Below, piece after piece: positions 46,425 to 55,345 of a stretch of DNA of 64,000 nucleotides. The position numbers and the translations under genes are program-made. The stretch is from Neohoeflea coraliihabitans (GTDB lineage Bacteria; Pseudomonadota; Alphaproteobacteria; Rhizobiales; Rhizobiaceae): the NCBI RefSeq assembly GCF_019334345.1, contig NZ_JAHWQX010000003.1, positions 248,001-312,000 on the forward strand. The letters are read 5' to 3'. The notes below the pieces were generated by a model. The model ran no database searches. It had not been told where the DNA came from and saw only the letters and a list, made by a program, of their open reading frames with translations. Positions within the stretch are counted from its first letter, which is position 1; each line of letters starts with the position of its first letter.

Positions 46425-47459
46425 CTATTCGACGTTTTCGAAGGGGACCGAGATGTCACTGCTTTCTGTCAGCCATGGCGGGACCGGCAGATCCTTGGAG
46501 GCGAGGAACTCGGGATTGAACAGCTTCGACTGGTAGCGGTTGCCGTAGTCGCAGAGCACGGTCACGATGGTGTGGCCGGGACCCAGTTCACGCGCCATGC
46601 GAATGGCGCCGCCGATATTGATGCCCGAGGAGCCACCCAGGCACAGGCCTTCATCCTGCACCAGGTCAAAGATCAGGGGCAGGGCCTCGCGGTCGGGAAT
46701 GTTGAACACCATGTCGGGTGTGAAACCTTCGAGATTGGCGGTGATGCGTCCCTGGCCGATTCCCTCGGTGATCGAATTGCCGGACGAGGCGAATTCGCCG
46801 GTCGTGTAGTAGCTGTACAGCGCCGCGCCGTCGGGATCGGCAAGGCCGATCTTGATGTCGCGGTTCTTGGCCCGCAAGCCGTCGGCAACGCCCGCAAGGG
46901 TGCCACCGGAACCGACCGCACAGATGAAGCCATCGACCTTGCCGTCGGTCTGCTGCCAGATCTCGGCGGCGGTGGTCCGGACATGCGCCTGACGGTTGGC
47001 GACATTGTCGAACTGGTTGGCCCAGATGGCACCGTTCGGATCGCTTGCGGCCATCTGTTCGGCAAGACGCCCGGAGATGCGGACATAATTGTTGGGATTG
47101 CGATAGGGCACCGCCGGCACCTCGACCAGTTCGGCGCCCATCAGGCGTATCGCGTCCTTCTTTTCCTGGCTCTGGGTCTCCGGAATGACGATGACCGTGC
47201 GATAGCCGCGGCTGCGCGCCACCAGCGCCAGACCGATGCCGGTATTGCCGGCGGTCCCCTCGACAATGGTGCCGCCCGGCCGGATGGCGCCGCGCTGTTC
47301 GGCATCGCGTATGATCTCAAGGGCGGCGCGATCCTTGACCGATTGTCCGGGATTGAGAAACTCCGCCTTGCCGAGGATCGTGCAGCCGGTGGCTTCGGAG
47401 GCGGCGCGGAGCTTGATCAGCGGCGTGTTGCCAATGGCGCCTAGAACGGTGTCGAGCAT
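46425..47459 (-). CDS. PLP-dependent cysteine synthase
   Basis: 344 residues. Makes cysteine from O-acetylserine and sulfide. PLP Lys in NPGQSVKDRAA, substrate loop EGTAGNTGIGLA, phosphate-binding GSGGTLAG, and LCLGGSSGINIGG. Slightly longer than enteric CysK (about 320), and the sequence fits the CysK group with a C-terminal extension. Which paralogue (CysK, CysM or CBS-like) cannot be fixed by eye. Confidence 0.88.
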   Translation of the reverse strand: MLDTVLGAIGNTPLIKLRAASEATGCTILGKAEFLNPGQSVKDRAALEIIRDAEQRGAIRPGGTIVEGTAGNTGIGLALVARSRGYRTVIVIPETQSQEKKDAIRLMGAELVEVPAVPYRNPNNYVRISGRLAEQMAASDPNGAIWANQFDNVANRQAHVRTTAAEIWQQTDGKVDGFICAVGSGGTLAGVADGLRAKNRDIKIGLADPDGAALYSYYTTGEFASSGNSITEGIGQGRITANLEGFTPDMVFNIPDREALPLIFDLVQDEGLCLGGSSGINIGGAIRMARELGPGHTIVTVLCDYGNRYQSKLFNPEFLASKDLPVPPWLTESSDISVPFENVE

Positions 47460-47777
47460 GGTTCATTCCTGTTTACTGTCACCCCCGCGAGGGGCGCATT
47501 CTCACTATTGCATCAACGGTTGTGAAAGAAAATCGTTTCGCAATCGGGCGTCATCGCGGAAAATAAGACTTGCGGCCGCATATCTCGCGGAAAAGCACAC
47601 CAGCTATTTCTGTTGCGAAGATCCTCGCCCCTCCGACTCAGCCTTGGATGACGCAAGCGGGGCAAGCGGAACCAAGCCAGTGTGACGCGGTTCTGCCCAC
47701 ATCACCCGTCAGAGTGCGTTTCGCACATCGCAGAAGACGTCTTGCCGGTTCGGCGCTTTTACCAGGAGATATTGCAG
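47460..47777. other. divergent control region, cysteine synthase and SDR genes
   Basis: About 318 bp. CCCCGCGAGGGG (47483-47494) forms a small hairpin. The other notable element is the EcfG-like promoter at 47668. Confidence 0.45.
47668..47692 (+). promoter_or_regulatory. possible ECF (EcfG-like) promoter
   Basis: GGAAC (47668-47672), 16-base spacer, GGTT (47689-47692): one mismatch in the -10. It lies about 85 bp before the SDR start at 47778. Confidence 0.35.
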
Positions 47778-48668
47778 ATGGATCTTTACAGAGCGCGACC
47801 GCAGGATGGTGTTGTCTGGGTGACCGGGGCGTCGAGCGGCATCGGCCGCGCCGTCGCTTTGAAGCTGGCGCAGCGCGGCTTCACGGTGGTGGCAACGGCG
47901 CGCCGCGAGGAGGCGCTGTCACGGCTTGCGGAAGAAGCGGCATCGCTGCGTGGCAGCATTGTTCCGATGCCCGGCGATGTGACCGACGAGACCGGGATGG
48001 CCAATATCATGGCCTCGATCGAGGCGCGGCACACGCGGCTGGCGCTCTGCGTCTTCAATGCCGGCGTGTTCCTGCCCGTGCATGGCGAAAGGCTGACGGT
48101 GGACCGGTTCGAAAAGACCTTCGACGTCAATCTGCTCGGCGTCATCAAGGGGCTTGTGCCGGCGGCGGCCCATATGCACCGGAAAGGGGGCGGGCAGATC
48201 GCCATTGTCGCCTCGGTGACCGGGTATTTCGGCCTGCCGACCAGCGCGGCCTACGGTGCCAGCAAGGCTGCCCTGATCAACCTCGCCGAAAGCCTGAAAT
48301 TCGATTTCGACAAGATGAACATCCGGATCCAGGTGGTCGATCCCGGCTTTGTCGACACGCCGGCGACCGAGGGCAATCCCTTTCCCATGCCGGCGCTGAT
48401 CGAGCCCGAGGACGCCGCGGAGCGTCTGGTCAAGGGTCTCGAGCGCGGCGGCTTTGAAATCACTTTTCCCCGGCGATTCACCTGGTTCCTGAAGGTTTTG
48501 CAGAAACTGCCTTATCTTATTTTCTTCTCGCTCGTCAGCCGCGGCACCGGTTGGAACGACAAGCCCTTGCGGCCGCGCAGCAGCTCCGGCGGGGCCGAGG
48601 CGCCACAGGATGAGGGCCGGCGGCAGAAGGAGGCCGCGTCCGGCGGGGTCTCGCACCGCAGCGATTAG
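47778..48668 (+). CDS. SDR-family oxidoreductase of the lipid/photodamage cluster
   Basis: 296-residue short-chain dehydrogenase. Cofactor-binding VTGASSGIGRA, VFNAGVF, catalytic YGASKAAL and DPGFVDTPAT. After the core, an Arg/Leu-rich hydrophobic segment (FTWFLKVLQKLPYLIFFSLV) suggests membrane association. AGGAGAT precedes the ATG. Convergent with the GPH transporter. An SDR gene accompanies the same partners in Rhodobacter sphaeroides. Confidence 0.85.
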   Translation: MDLYRARPQDGVVWVTGASSGIGRAVALKLAQRGFTVVATARREEALSRLAEEAASLRGSIVPMPGDVTDETGMANIMASIEARHTRLALCVFNAGVFLPVHGERLTVDRFEKTFDVNLLGVIKGLVPAAAHMHRKGGGQIAIVASVTGYFGLPTSAAYGASKAALINLAESLKFDFDKMNIRIQVVDPGFVDTPATEGNPFPMPALIEPEDAAERLVKGLERGGFEITFPRRFTWFLKVLQKLPYLIFFSLVSRGTGWNDKPLRPRSSSGGAEAPQDEGRRQKEAASGGVSHRSD

Positions 48669-48686
48669 TCTGGTCTGAGCCGCGCC

Positions 48687-50123
48687 TCAATCATTGGCGG
48701 TGATCCGGCGGCGCAGGGTCTGTTGCTGCGCCTCGTCGAGCGGAAAATTCCACATCAGGGCAATGGCGGTCAGCTTTGCGGCGATCGGGACCCAGCCATA
48801 GGCGATGGCCAGGGCCCAGACGCCGTTGTCGCCTGGCCCGGCGGCGGCGGCGTCCGGATTGAAACCGGCAATCGCGAGCAACGGGAATGCGATGCCGACC
48901 CCGAGCGCCAGCGCCAGTTTCGTGGCCAGGGACCACAGGGCGAAATACAGGCCCGAACGCTGTTCGCCGCCGCTTGCCGTGTCGACATCGATGACATCGG
49001 CCTGGATCGATGCGGGCAAGGCGAGATCGAAGCCGAGGAGAAGGCCGGTGATCACCGTTATGGCGGCGAAGGCAGGGCCGGCTTCCGGCCCGGCCAGCAG
49101 CGGTGCGGGTGCGAAGGCTATGCAGGCAACGATCATCGCCAGCGCCCAGGCGCGGTGTTTCGAAGTCATGCGCGCGGCCTGAAGCGCCAGCGGCACACCG
49201 GCAATGGCGCAGAGAAAGTAGAGAAACAGCAGCGGTCCGCGCCATTCGGGCAGACCGAGCCGCGCCGACACGAAGTAAAGAAACAAGGTGGCGGGAATAC
49301 CGTTGGCGAGTCCGTTGAGAAAAAAGGCGCTGACCAGCCGGATGAACGGCCGGTTTCGCGCCAGACGCCGCAGCCCAGCGCGAAAGGACAGCCTTGTGCG
49401 GGTGTGATCCGGCGGCTCGGGCACACGCAACACGGTGACCGTGCCGAAGAGGGGCAGGGCCAGCGCGACAAGCAGCCCGAGCACGGCCAAGCCATGCCAG
49501 CCGCCGGCGGTGGCAAAGCCAAAAGCATAGGGCAGCGCGATGGCAAGCAGCGTGCCGATCAGGGTGAAACCCTCGCGCCAGGCGGCGACACGCGAGCGCT
49601 CGTGGTAATCGCCGGCAAGTTCAGCCCCCCATGCGGCATAGGGGATGAGGGTCGCGGTATAGCCGAGCGAGAGCGCAAGTCCGCAAGCGGTGAGCCAGGC
49701 GAGCCCGGCAGCCGGCGGCGGCGCGAACAGGAGATAGGAGGCGAGGGCGGCGACCGGAACGCCGAGCGAGAACAAGGTGCGGCGGCGGCCGAGGCGGCCG
49801 GGAATGCGATCGGCCACCCACCCAAGCAGCGGGTCCGACAGCGCGTCGAACAGGCGCACCAGCAACAGCGCCAGGCCGACGCCGGCAAGCGGCAGGCCGA
49901 GTGTTTCGCTGTAGAATGTCGGCACCAGGACATAAAGTGGCAGGGTCAGGGCGGCGAGCGGCAGGGCCGGCAGGGCATAGGCCAGGAGTTGCGCACGGCG
50001 CAGCGAAGGCGGGTCCGGCGCCCCGGCGCGCTCAGCGGCGCGGGTCAGCGATACACCACGTGGCGCACATTGATGTGGCCGGAGCGGAAACCTGCCTCGC
50101 AATAGTGCAGGTAGAACTCCCAC
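48687..50123 (-). CDS. GPH-type MFS transporter
   Basis: About 450-478 residues with 10-12 membrane helices. LFDALSDPLLGWVADR and RRRTLFSLGVP are the family's loop 2-3 signature (glycoside-pentoside-hexuronide:cation symporters). The start is unclear: real sequence begins near 50050 (LLAYALPALPLAALTLPLY), but no ATG lies there; only GTG (50123) or TTG (50102) inside the end of cfa are in frame. So the N-terminus probably overlaps cfa or uses an unusual start. Position in the cluster suggests export or movement of a lipid-related compound rather than sugar. Confidence 0.78.
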   Translation of the reverse strand: MGVLPALLRGRFPLRPHQCAPRGVSLTRAAERAGAPDPPSLRRAQLLAYALPALPLAALTLPLYVLVPTFYSETLGLPLAGVGLALLLVRLFDALSDPLLGWVADRIPGRLGRRRTLFSLGVPVAALASYLLFAPPPAAGLAWLTACGLALSLGYTATLIPYAAWGAELAGDYHERSRVAAWREGFTLIGTLLAIALPYAFGFATAGGWHGLAVLGLLVALALPLFGTVTVLRVPEPPDHTRTRLSFRAGLRRLARNRPFIRLVSAFFLNGLANGIPATLFLYFVSARLGLPEWRGPLLFLYFLCAIAGVPLALQAARMTSKHRAWALAMIVACIAFAPAPLLAGPEAGPAFAAITVITGLLLGFDLALPASIQADVIDVDTASGGEQRSGLYFALWSLATKLALALGVGIAFPLLAIAGFNPDAAAAGPGDNGVWALAIAYGWVPIAAKLTAIALMWNFPLDEAQQQTLRRRITAND

Positions 50124-51292
50124 AGACGCCGGAAACGCTCGTCAAAGCCGAGCGGCCGGATGGTGCTCCAGGCGGCGCGAAACCGGTCCCGCCAAAGCGC
50201 CAGCGTCTGGCCGTAATCGGCGCCGAAGGCGCGTTGACCGATCAGTTCGAGCCCGGATCTCTGGCCGTATTCGGCAAGATGCGTCTCGGTGGGAAGCATG
50301 CCGCCGGGAAACACGTAGCGCTGGATGAAATCGGGGCTGGCCTTGTAATCCTCGAAGGCCTCGGGCCGGATGGTGATGACCTGCAGGCCGGCCCGGCCGC
50401 CGGGCTTGAGGCATTGGCGGACCTTGGAGAAATAGGTCGGCCAGTAGCGTTCGCCGACGGCCTCGAACATTTCGATCGAGACGACAGCATCGTATTGACC
50501 CGTCTCGTCGCGGTAATCCTGAAACTTGAATTCGGCGTTGCCGGACAGGCCGGCCCTTTCGATGCGCTCCCGGGCGAAGTGCAACTGCTCGCTGGAGATG
50601 GTCAGGCCCGTGACGTGGCATCCGAGCTCGCTGGCGGCGAATTCTGCAAACCCGCCCCAGCCACAGCCGATTTCGAGAACCCGGTCGCCGCGCTTGATGC
50701 CGGCGGCGCGGGCCAGTGCACGGTATTTCGCCTGCTGCGCGCTGGCGAGATCGTTGGCGCCATCCTCAAACAGCGCGGCGGAATAGGTCATGGTGCGATC
50801 GAGCCATGTCTCATAGAAGGCGTTGCCCAGATCGTAATGCGCCGAAATGTTCTTGCGGGCCTGGCCGCGGGTGTTGGCATTCATCCAGTGCCGGAAACGT
50901 TCGATCAGGCGCAACACCCCCTGCGCGCCGTTTGACAGGCGATCGCCGATGTCCATGTTGACCAGGAAGAACTCCAGAAATCCGGTGACGTCCGGGCTTT
51001 CCCAGTCGCCATCGATATAGCTTTCCGCGACGCCGATCGTGCCGCTGGCGAGGGCGCGGCGGGCGAGATTCCAATTGTGCAGGATCAGCACCGCCTGCGG
51101 TCCCGCCTTGGCGCCCTCAACCCGCACCGTGCGGCCTTCGGGCAGGCGGATCACCAGCGTGCCGTGTTTCATCTTGATCAGACGCCGCAAGGCAAAGCGC
51201 GCCTGCGCCGGCAGGCCCTTGAGCTGCCGCGACAAGGTTTCGGGCGACAGCAACTCGCCGTCGTCAAGCTCCGGTTCAACTGCCATGGTCAT
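50045..51292 (-). CDS. cfa: cyclopropane-fatty-acyl-phospholipid synthase
   Basis: About 415 residues. SAM-dependent methylation of unsaturated acyl chains in membrane lipids. SAM site VLEIGCGWGGFAEFA; ISAHYDLGNAFYETWLD and MTYSAALF are conserved Cfa blocks; VSIEMFEAVGERYW and YVFPGGMLPT follow. Start at 51292 or the next ATG overlaps the DUF1365 gene by up to 17 bp. Fourth gene of a tightly coupled set of five. Confidence 0.93.
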   Translation of the reverse strand: MTMAVEPELDDGELLSPETLSRQLKGLPAQARFALRRLIKMKHGTLVIRLPEGRTVRVEGAKAGPQAVLILHNWNLARRALASGTIGVAESYIDGDWESPDVTGFLEFFLVNMDIGDRLSNGAQGVLRLIERFRHWMNANTRGQARKNISAHYDLGNAFYETWLDRTMTYSAALFEDGANDLASAQQAKYRALARAAGIKRGDRVLEIGCGWGGFAEFAASELGCHVTGLTISSEQLHFARERIERAGLSGNAEFKFQDYRDETGQYDAVVSIEMFEAVGERYWPTYFSKVRQCLKPGGRAGLQVITIRPEAFEDYKASPDFIQRYVFPGGMLPTETHLAEYGQRSGLELIGQRAFGADYGQTLALWRDRFRAAWSTIRPLGFDERFRRLWEFYLHYCEAGFRSGHINVRHVVYR

Positions 51293-52133
51293 TGTTTGCT
51301 GGTTCCGTTGCTGGCGCGGGATGGGGGATATCAATGGCGCTGATGCGTTCGCCGGCCGGCTGCCGGGTGACCGGCGCCACGCCCTTCAGCCACAGGCGAA
51401 GCGCTTCGAAATGGATGCCGGCGACGATCTTCAAGGGCAGCAGCGGAACGCGCGCCAGATTGCGCAGCACCGATTTTGTGCAGAGCGGTTCGGCAACGGC
51501 AGAGTAGGTTGCCGAGAGAAGCGGACCTTCGGCATCGGTCTCGAGAATGCGCCATCTGAGCGTGTCGCCGGGCTCGTTCATGCGGAAATGATAGGTCATT
51601 TCCATGTCGATGAAAGGCGAGACATAGAAGCGTTTGCGCCGGTGCTGGCGGATGCCGGCGGCGGTCTGTTCTCCGGGCGCGATCGGACAGACATAGGTGT
51701 GATCCTCGCCAAAAGTGTTGCGCACCTGATAGATCAGTGCGGTCAGCGCATCGTAGCGATCATAAACATAAAAGACCGAAAGCGGATTGAAAACCAGTCC
51801 AAACATGCGCGGATAGCAGGCCAGGAGGACGCGTCCGGTCTCCGCCGGGCGGCCGGCGGCGCGCATCAGGTTATCGACATGGCCGCGCAGGGTGGCGGCG
51901 GTGCTGCCGCGGATGTGGTCGGTTTCCATGAAGGCGGCCAGGTTGCGTTTGTTGACCGAAAACAGCGGCGACAGACGGTCGGCCTCGTCGAGGCGATCAA
52001 TGTCGATCAGCAGCGAAAAGACCCGGTAGGTGAACCGGTGCCCCACCGGGCGCAGACGCTGATGCATGACCGGCCCGTGATACAGGCGGGCTGCAGCGGC
52101 CATGCGGCGTGTGGGTGGGGCAACGTGGCGCAT
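51276..52133 (-). CDS. DUF1365-family protein
   Basis: 285 residues. ARLYHGPVMHQRLRPVGHRFTY and NPLSVFYVYD are family blocks. DUF1365 genes nearly always accompany a Cfa-like methylase and an FAD amine-oxidase-like gene and are linked to acyl-chain modification. No catalytic residue can be claimed. One-base overlap (TGATG) with the gene upstream. Confidence 0.85.
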   Translation of the reverse strand: MRHVAPPTRRMAAAARLYHGPVMHQRLRPVGHRFTYRVFSLLIDIDRLDEADRLSPLFSVNKRNLAAFMETDHIRGSTAATLRGHVDNLMRAAGRPAETGRVLLACYPRMFGLVFNPLSVFYVYDRYDALTALIYQVRNTFGEDHTYVCPIAPGEQTAAGIRQHRRKRFYVSPFIDMEMTYHFRMNEPGDTLRWRILETDAEGPLLSATYSAVAEPLCTKSVLRNLARVPLLPLKIVAGIHFEALRLWLKGVAPVTRQPAGERISAIDIPHPAPATEPANNDHGS

Positions 52134-53563
52134 CAGGCCGGCTCGCCCTGAAGTGACGGGCGGGTCACGTCAGTCGCAGCGGCGGCCAGGGCGGGGGCTT
52201 GGACCGGGGCCGGGGCTGTCGAGGCATTCGGGCGCCAGGGGAAGGTGCCACCGAGGGCTTCGGCGGCACGGATACCGGAGCTCAGCCCGTCCTCGTGAAA
52301 GCCGTAACCGGTCCAGGCGCCGGCAAAATGCGTGCGGTTGGCGCCCTGAATGCCGGCCAGCCTGTCCTGCAGAGCGATGATCTTGCGCCCGAACTGCGGA
52401 TGATCATAGCTGAATTCCGCAAACACCTTGTCGGCCGCCGGCTCGCGGTCGGGGTTGAGGGTGACGAAAAGCGGACAATCCTCGTCGATGCCCTGCAGGC
52501 GGTTCATCCAGTAGCTGACCGCCACCTCGGCGCCGTCATCGGCAGCGCTCGACCTGAGATAGTTCCATGAGGCCCAGACCTTGCGGCGTTTCGGCATCAG
52601 ATCGGCATCGCGGTGCAGAATAACGCGGTTGGCGCGGTAGGGCACGCCCGACAGGATGGCGCGTTCGGCCGCATCCGGCTGTGCCAGAGCGGCCAGAGCC
52701 TGGTCGGTGTGACAGGCGAAGATCACCTGATCGAAGCGTTCCGTGCGGCCGGTCGTATCCTCGATGTCGACGCCAGCAGCAGTGCGGTGCACGCGGACGA
52801 CACCGCAATTGAGACGCAGCCGGTCACCGAGCGGGCTGAGAAGCTTGTCGAGATAGGTGCGGCTGCCGCCATTGACCGTGCGCCATTCTGGCCGCCGGGC
52901 GTGGATCAGGCGATGGTTTTCAAAGAAATTGACAAAACGCGATGCCGGGAACTCCAACATCTGGCGCGCCGGTGTCGACCAGATGGCGGCGGCCATCGGC
53001 ACCAGGTAATTGTTCTGAAAACCCGGCGAGAAGCCACGCCAGTCGAGATAGTCGCCGATCGAGCGGGACGCCAGGTGGCCGGCGGCGCGATCGCTCAGGC
53101 AGATGCGGTTGAAACGCAGGATCTCGCGCAGCATCAAAAGGAACGACGGACGCAGCAGATTGCGCTTCTGGGCGAAGAGCGTGGCAAGATTGTCGCCGCT
53201 CCACTCCAGCCTGCCGCCGTCGAGGGAGAGGGAAAAGCTCATGTCGCTCCCATGCGTAGCGATGCCAAAATGCTGAAACAGCGCCGTCAGATTGGGATAG
53301 TTGGCCTCGTTGTAGACGATGAAGCCGGTGTCGACGGCGATCGGGCGGCCGTCATAGTCGATGTCGACGGTGGCCGTATGGCCGCCCGGGCGCGCCGCCT
53401 TCTCGTACAGGACCACATCATGCGCACGATGCAATCCCCAGGCCGCCGCGCTGCCGGAAACGCCGCTGCCGATGATGGCAATGCGCTGGCGCCGCGGCGG
53501 CGACTCCCTGCCGTCACTGACAGGCTGGGCATCGGGGAGAGGCGGTTTGACTGGAGCGTTCAT
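52133..53563 (-). CDS. FAD-dependent oxidoreductase (COG2907-like)
   Basis: 476-residue flavoprotein with IAIIGSGVSGSAAAWGL (FAD site), VLYEKAARPGGHTATV and the closing FAGAWTGYGFHEDGLSSG. It resembles amine-oxidase-like proteins found beside cyclopropane synthases. ATGA overlap with the photolyase gene upstream. It probably acts on an unsaturated or methylated acyl chain, an inference from neighbours only. Confidence 0.88.
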   Translation of the reverse strand: MNAPVKPPLPDAQPVSDGRESPPRRQRIAIIGSGVSGSAAAWGLHRAHDVVLYEKAARPGGHTATVDIDYDGRPIAVDTGFIVYNEANYPNLTALFQHFGIATHGSDMSFSLSLDGGRLEWSGDNLATLFAQKRNLLRPSFLLMLREILRFNRICLSDRAAGHLASRSIGDYLDWRGFSPGFQNNYLVPMAAAIWSTPARQMLEFPASRFVNFFENHRLIHARRPEWRTVNGGSRTYLDKLLSPLGDRLRLNCGVVRVHRTAAGVDIEDTTGRTERFDQVIFACHTDQALAALAQPDAAERAILSGVPYRANRVILHRDADLMPKRRKVWASWNYLRSSAADDGAEVAVSYWMNRLQGIDEDCPLFVTLNPDREPAADKVFAEFSYDHPQFGRKIIALQDRLAGIQGANRTHFAGAWTGYGFHEDGLSSGIRAAEALGGTFPWRPNASTAPAPVQAPALAAAATDVTRPSLQGEPA

Positions 53564-55014
53564 GCAGCGTCCTTGATCTGTTGATAGGCGGCGAGGGCGC
53601 GTTGGCGCGCGGCGCGGTGTTCGATGAGGGGTTTGGGATAGGTGACCCCCAGCGTGATGCCGGCGGTTTCGTGCGTCTGCTCCGGCGCGTCCCACGGCTT
53701 GTGGATATAGCGGTCGGGCAGGGCGGCGATTTCGGGAACGAAGTGGCGCACATAGGCGCCGTCGGGATCGAATTTCTCGCCCTGCAGGATCGGGTTGAAG
53801 ATGCGGAAATAGGGCGCGGCGTCGGCGCCGGTGCCGGCCACCCACTGCCAGTTGGCGACATTGGAAGCCGGGTCCGCATCGACCAGCGTGTCCCAGAACC
53901 AGCGTTCGCCGATCTGCCAGTGGCTGAGAAGATGCTTGGTGAGGAACGAGGCGACGATCATGCGCACGCGGTTGTGCATGTAGCCATGCCGCCAGAGCTG
54001 GCGCATGCCGGCATCAACGATCGGATAGCCGGTGCGGCCGCGCTGCCAGGCGGCGTGCGCATCGTCATCGGCGTGCCAGGGAAAGTCGTCAAAGCGCGCA
54101 TCATGATTGCGCTCGGGCAGAAACGGCTCATTGACAAGCAGGTGCCAGCAGAATTCGCGCCAGCCGATTTCCTTGCGCAGCGTTTCCCTGTCCTCCTGGC
54201 TGCCCCGCGTCGAGGGCTGGCGCAGCGCGTGAAGGATCTGTGCCGGGCTGATCTCGCCGAGCGCCAGATGCGGCGACAGGCGGGATGTGTTCTCACGGGA
54301 CGGCACATCGCGTCCCTCGGCGTAATTCTCGATGCCGCCGTTCAGAAACGCCGAAAGCCGATCCCGGGCCCCCTGTTCGCCCGGCGTCCACATCTGGCGC
54401 AGACCGCCGGCCCAGTCCGGTCCTTGCGGCAGCAAGGCCCAATCGGCCAGCGCTTCCGAGGCAATGCCTGAAACACCTTTCAGCGCACCCGGAGCCGGGG
54501 CGGGCGGCGCAACTTGCAACTCTGATTCAAGTGTTCGCCAGAACGGTGTGAAAACCCTGTAGAATTTGCCGGATTTGCTCTTCAGGCGGGTCGGTTCGTG
54601 CAGCAGGAAGCCGGCATGGAAATCGACCTCGAGCCCATCGGCGCGCAGGCGGTCAGCCAGTTCTTCGTCGGCGGCAGCGGCGGCTGGCTCGTAGCGGCGG
54701 TTGCCGACAAGGCGGGTGGCACCGCTGTCGCGCGCCAGGGCCGACAGGATGAGATAAGGCTCGCCGGTGGCGAGGATCAGCGGCGCCCCGAGACGGCGCA
54801 GCTCAGCATCGAGCGCTGTGAGGGAATGGTGCAGCCACCATTGTTTCGCAGCGCCGATTGCCCGGCCCGCTGCGGGTGTTTCGCGAATATAGAGCGGCAC
54901 AATGGCCTTGCAGCGCGCGGCCGCGGCGAGGGCGGCATTGTCCGTAAGCCGCAGATCGGTTCTGAACCAGTGAACAGCGATGTCCTGCGCGTCGTTTCCG
55001 GGCATCTGGTCCAC
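53560..55014 (-). CDS. phrB: deoxyribodipyrimidine photolyase, class I
   Basis: 484-residue light-driven repair enzyme for cyclobutane pyrimidine dimers. HWFRTDLRLTDNAAL at the N-terminus (antenna domain), FAD-binding SRLSPHLALGEISP, WREFCWHLL, then VDAGMRQLWRHGYMHNRVRM and WFWDTLVDADPASNVANWQW. First gene of the cluster, which continues into FAD oxidoreductase, DUF1365, cfa and transporter with overlaps. Confidence 0.94.
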   Translation of the reverse strand: MDQMPGNDAQDIAVHWFRTDLRLTDNAALAAAARCKAIVPLYIRETPAAGRAIGAAKQWWLHHSLTALDAELRRLGAPLILATGEPYLILSALARDSGATRLVGNRRYEPAAAAADEELADRLRADGLEVDFHAGFLLHEPTRLKSKSGKFYRVFTPFWRTLESELQVAPPAPAPGALKGVSGIASEALADWALLPQGPDWAGGLRQMWTPGEQGARDRLSAFLNGGIENYAEGRDVPSRENTSRLSPHLALGEISPAQILHALRQPSTRGSQEDRETLRKEIGWREFCWHLLVNEPFLPERNHDARFDDFPWHADDDAHAAWQRGRTGYPIVDAGMRQLWRHGYMHNRVRMIVASFLTKHLLSHWQIGERWFWDTLVDADPASNVANWQWVAGTGADAAPYFRIFNPILQGEKFDPDGAYVRHFVPEIAALPDRYIHKPWDAPEQTHETAGITLGVTYPKPLIEHRAARQRALAAYQQIKDAA

Positions 55015-55345
55015 TTTCGGCCTGTCTTGGCTGCTGAGCTGTTCGCGTTACCAAGTGCTAGACGTGGCGGCGCGGCACAAAGTTTCAAGTTTTGGAAAAA
55101 TTTATGCGGCCCCGGCTGGCGGATGGTGGTTTCGCGCGGTGCGGAACCCGCCCTCGGGGGGCTGTTGTATTTTTGCACCAAATCCTACGAATTTCATGGG
55201 TTAACGTTGAGATTCAGAAAATGCTTACTTGCGAAACCCTATAAAAATAACTGGTAATATCGCTATTCAGTTTTTGACTTCGCAATCTGATTGCGTGGGC
55301 GGATTTCCGGCTCGGGGCAGGGTCAATGCAACGGGGAGTTCAACT
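55015..55345. other. divergent control region, photolyase cluster and outer-membrane protein
   Basis: About 330 bp, AT-rich toward the right. It contains the palindrome at 55281. On the minus strand CTTGAAA (about 55080-55086) could be an RpoH-type -35, but the -10 that should follow is poor. Confidence 0.45.
55281..55295. promoter_or_regulatory. 15-bp perfect palindrome
   Basis: CGCAATC-T-GATTGCG, seven-base arms around one base, about 50 bp before the start of the beta-barrel protein gene. A good operator candidate; regulator unknown. Confidence 0.5.
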
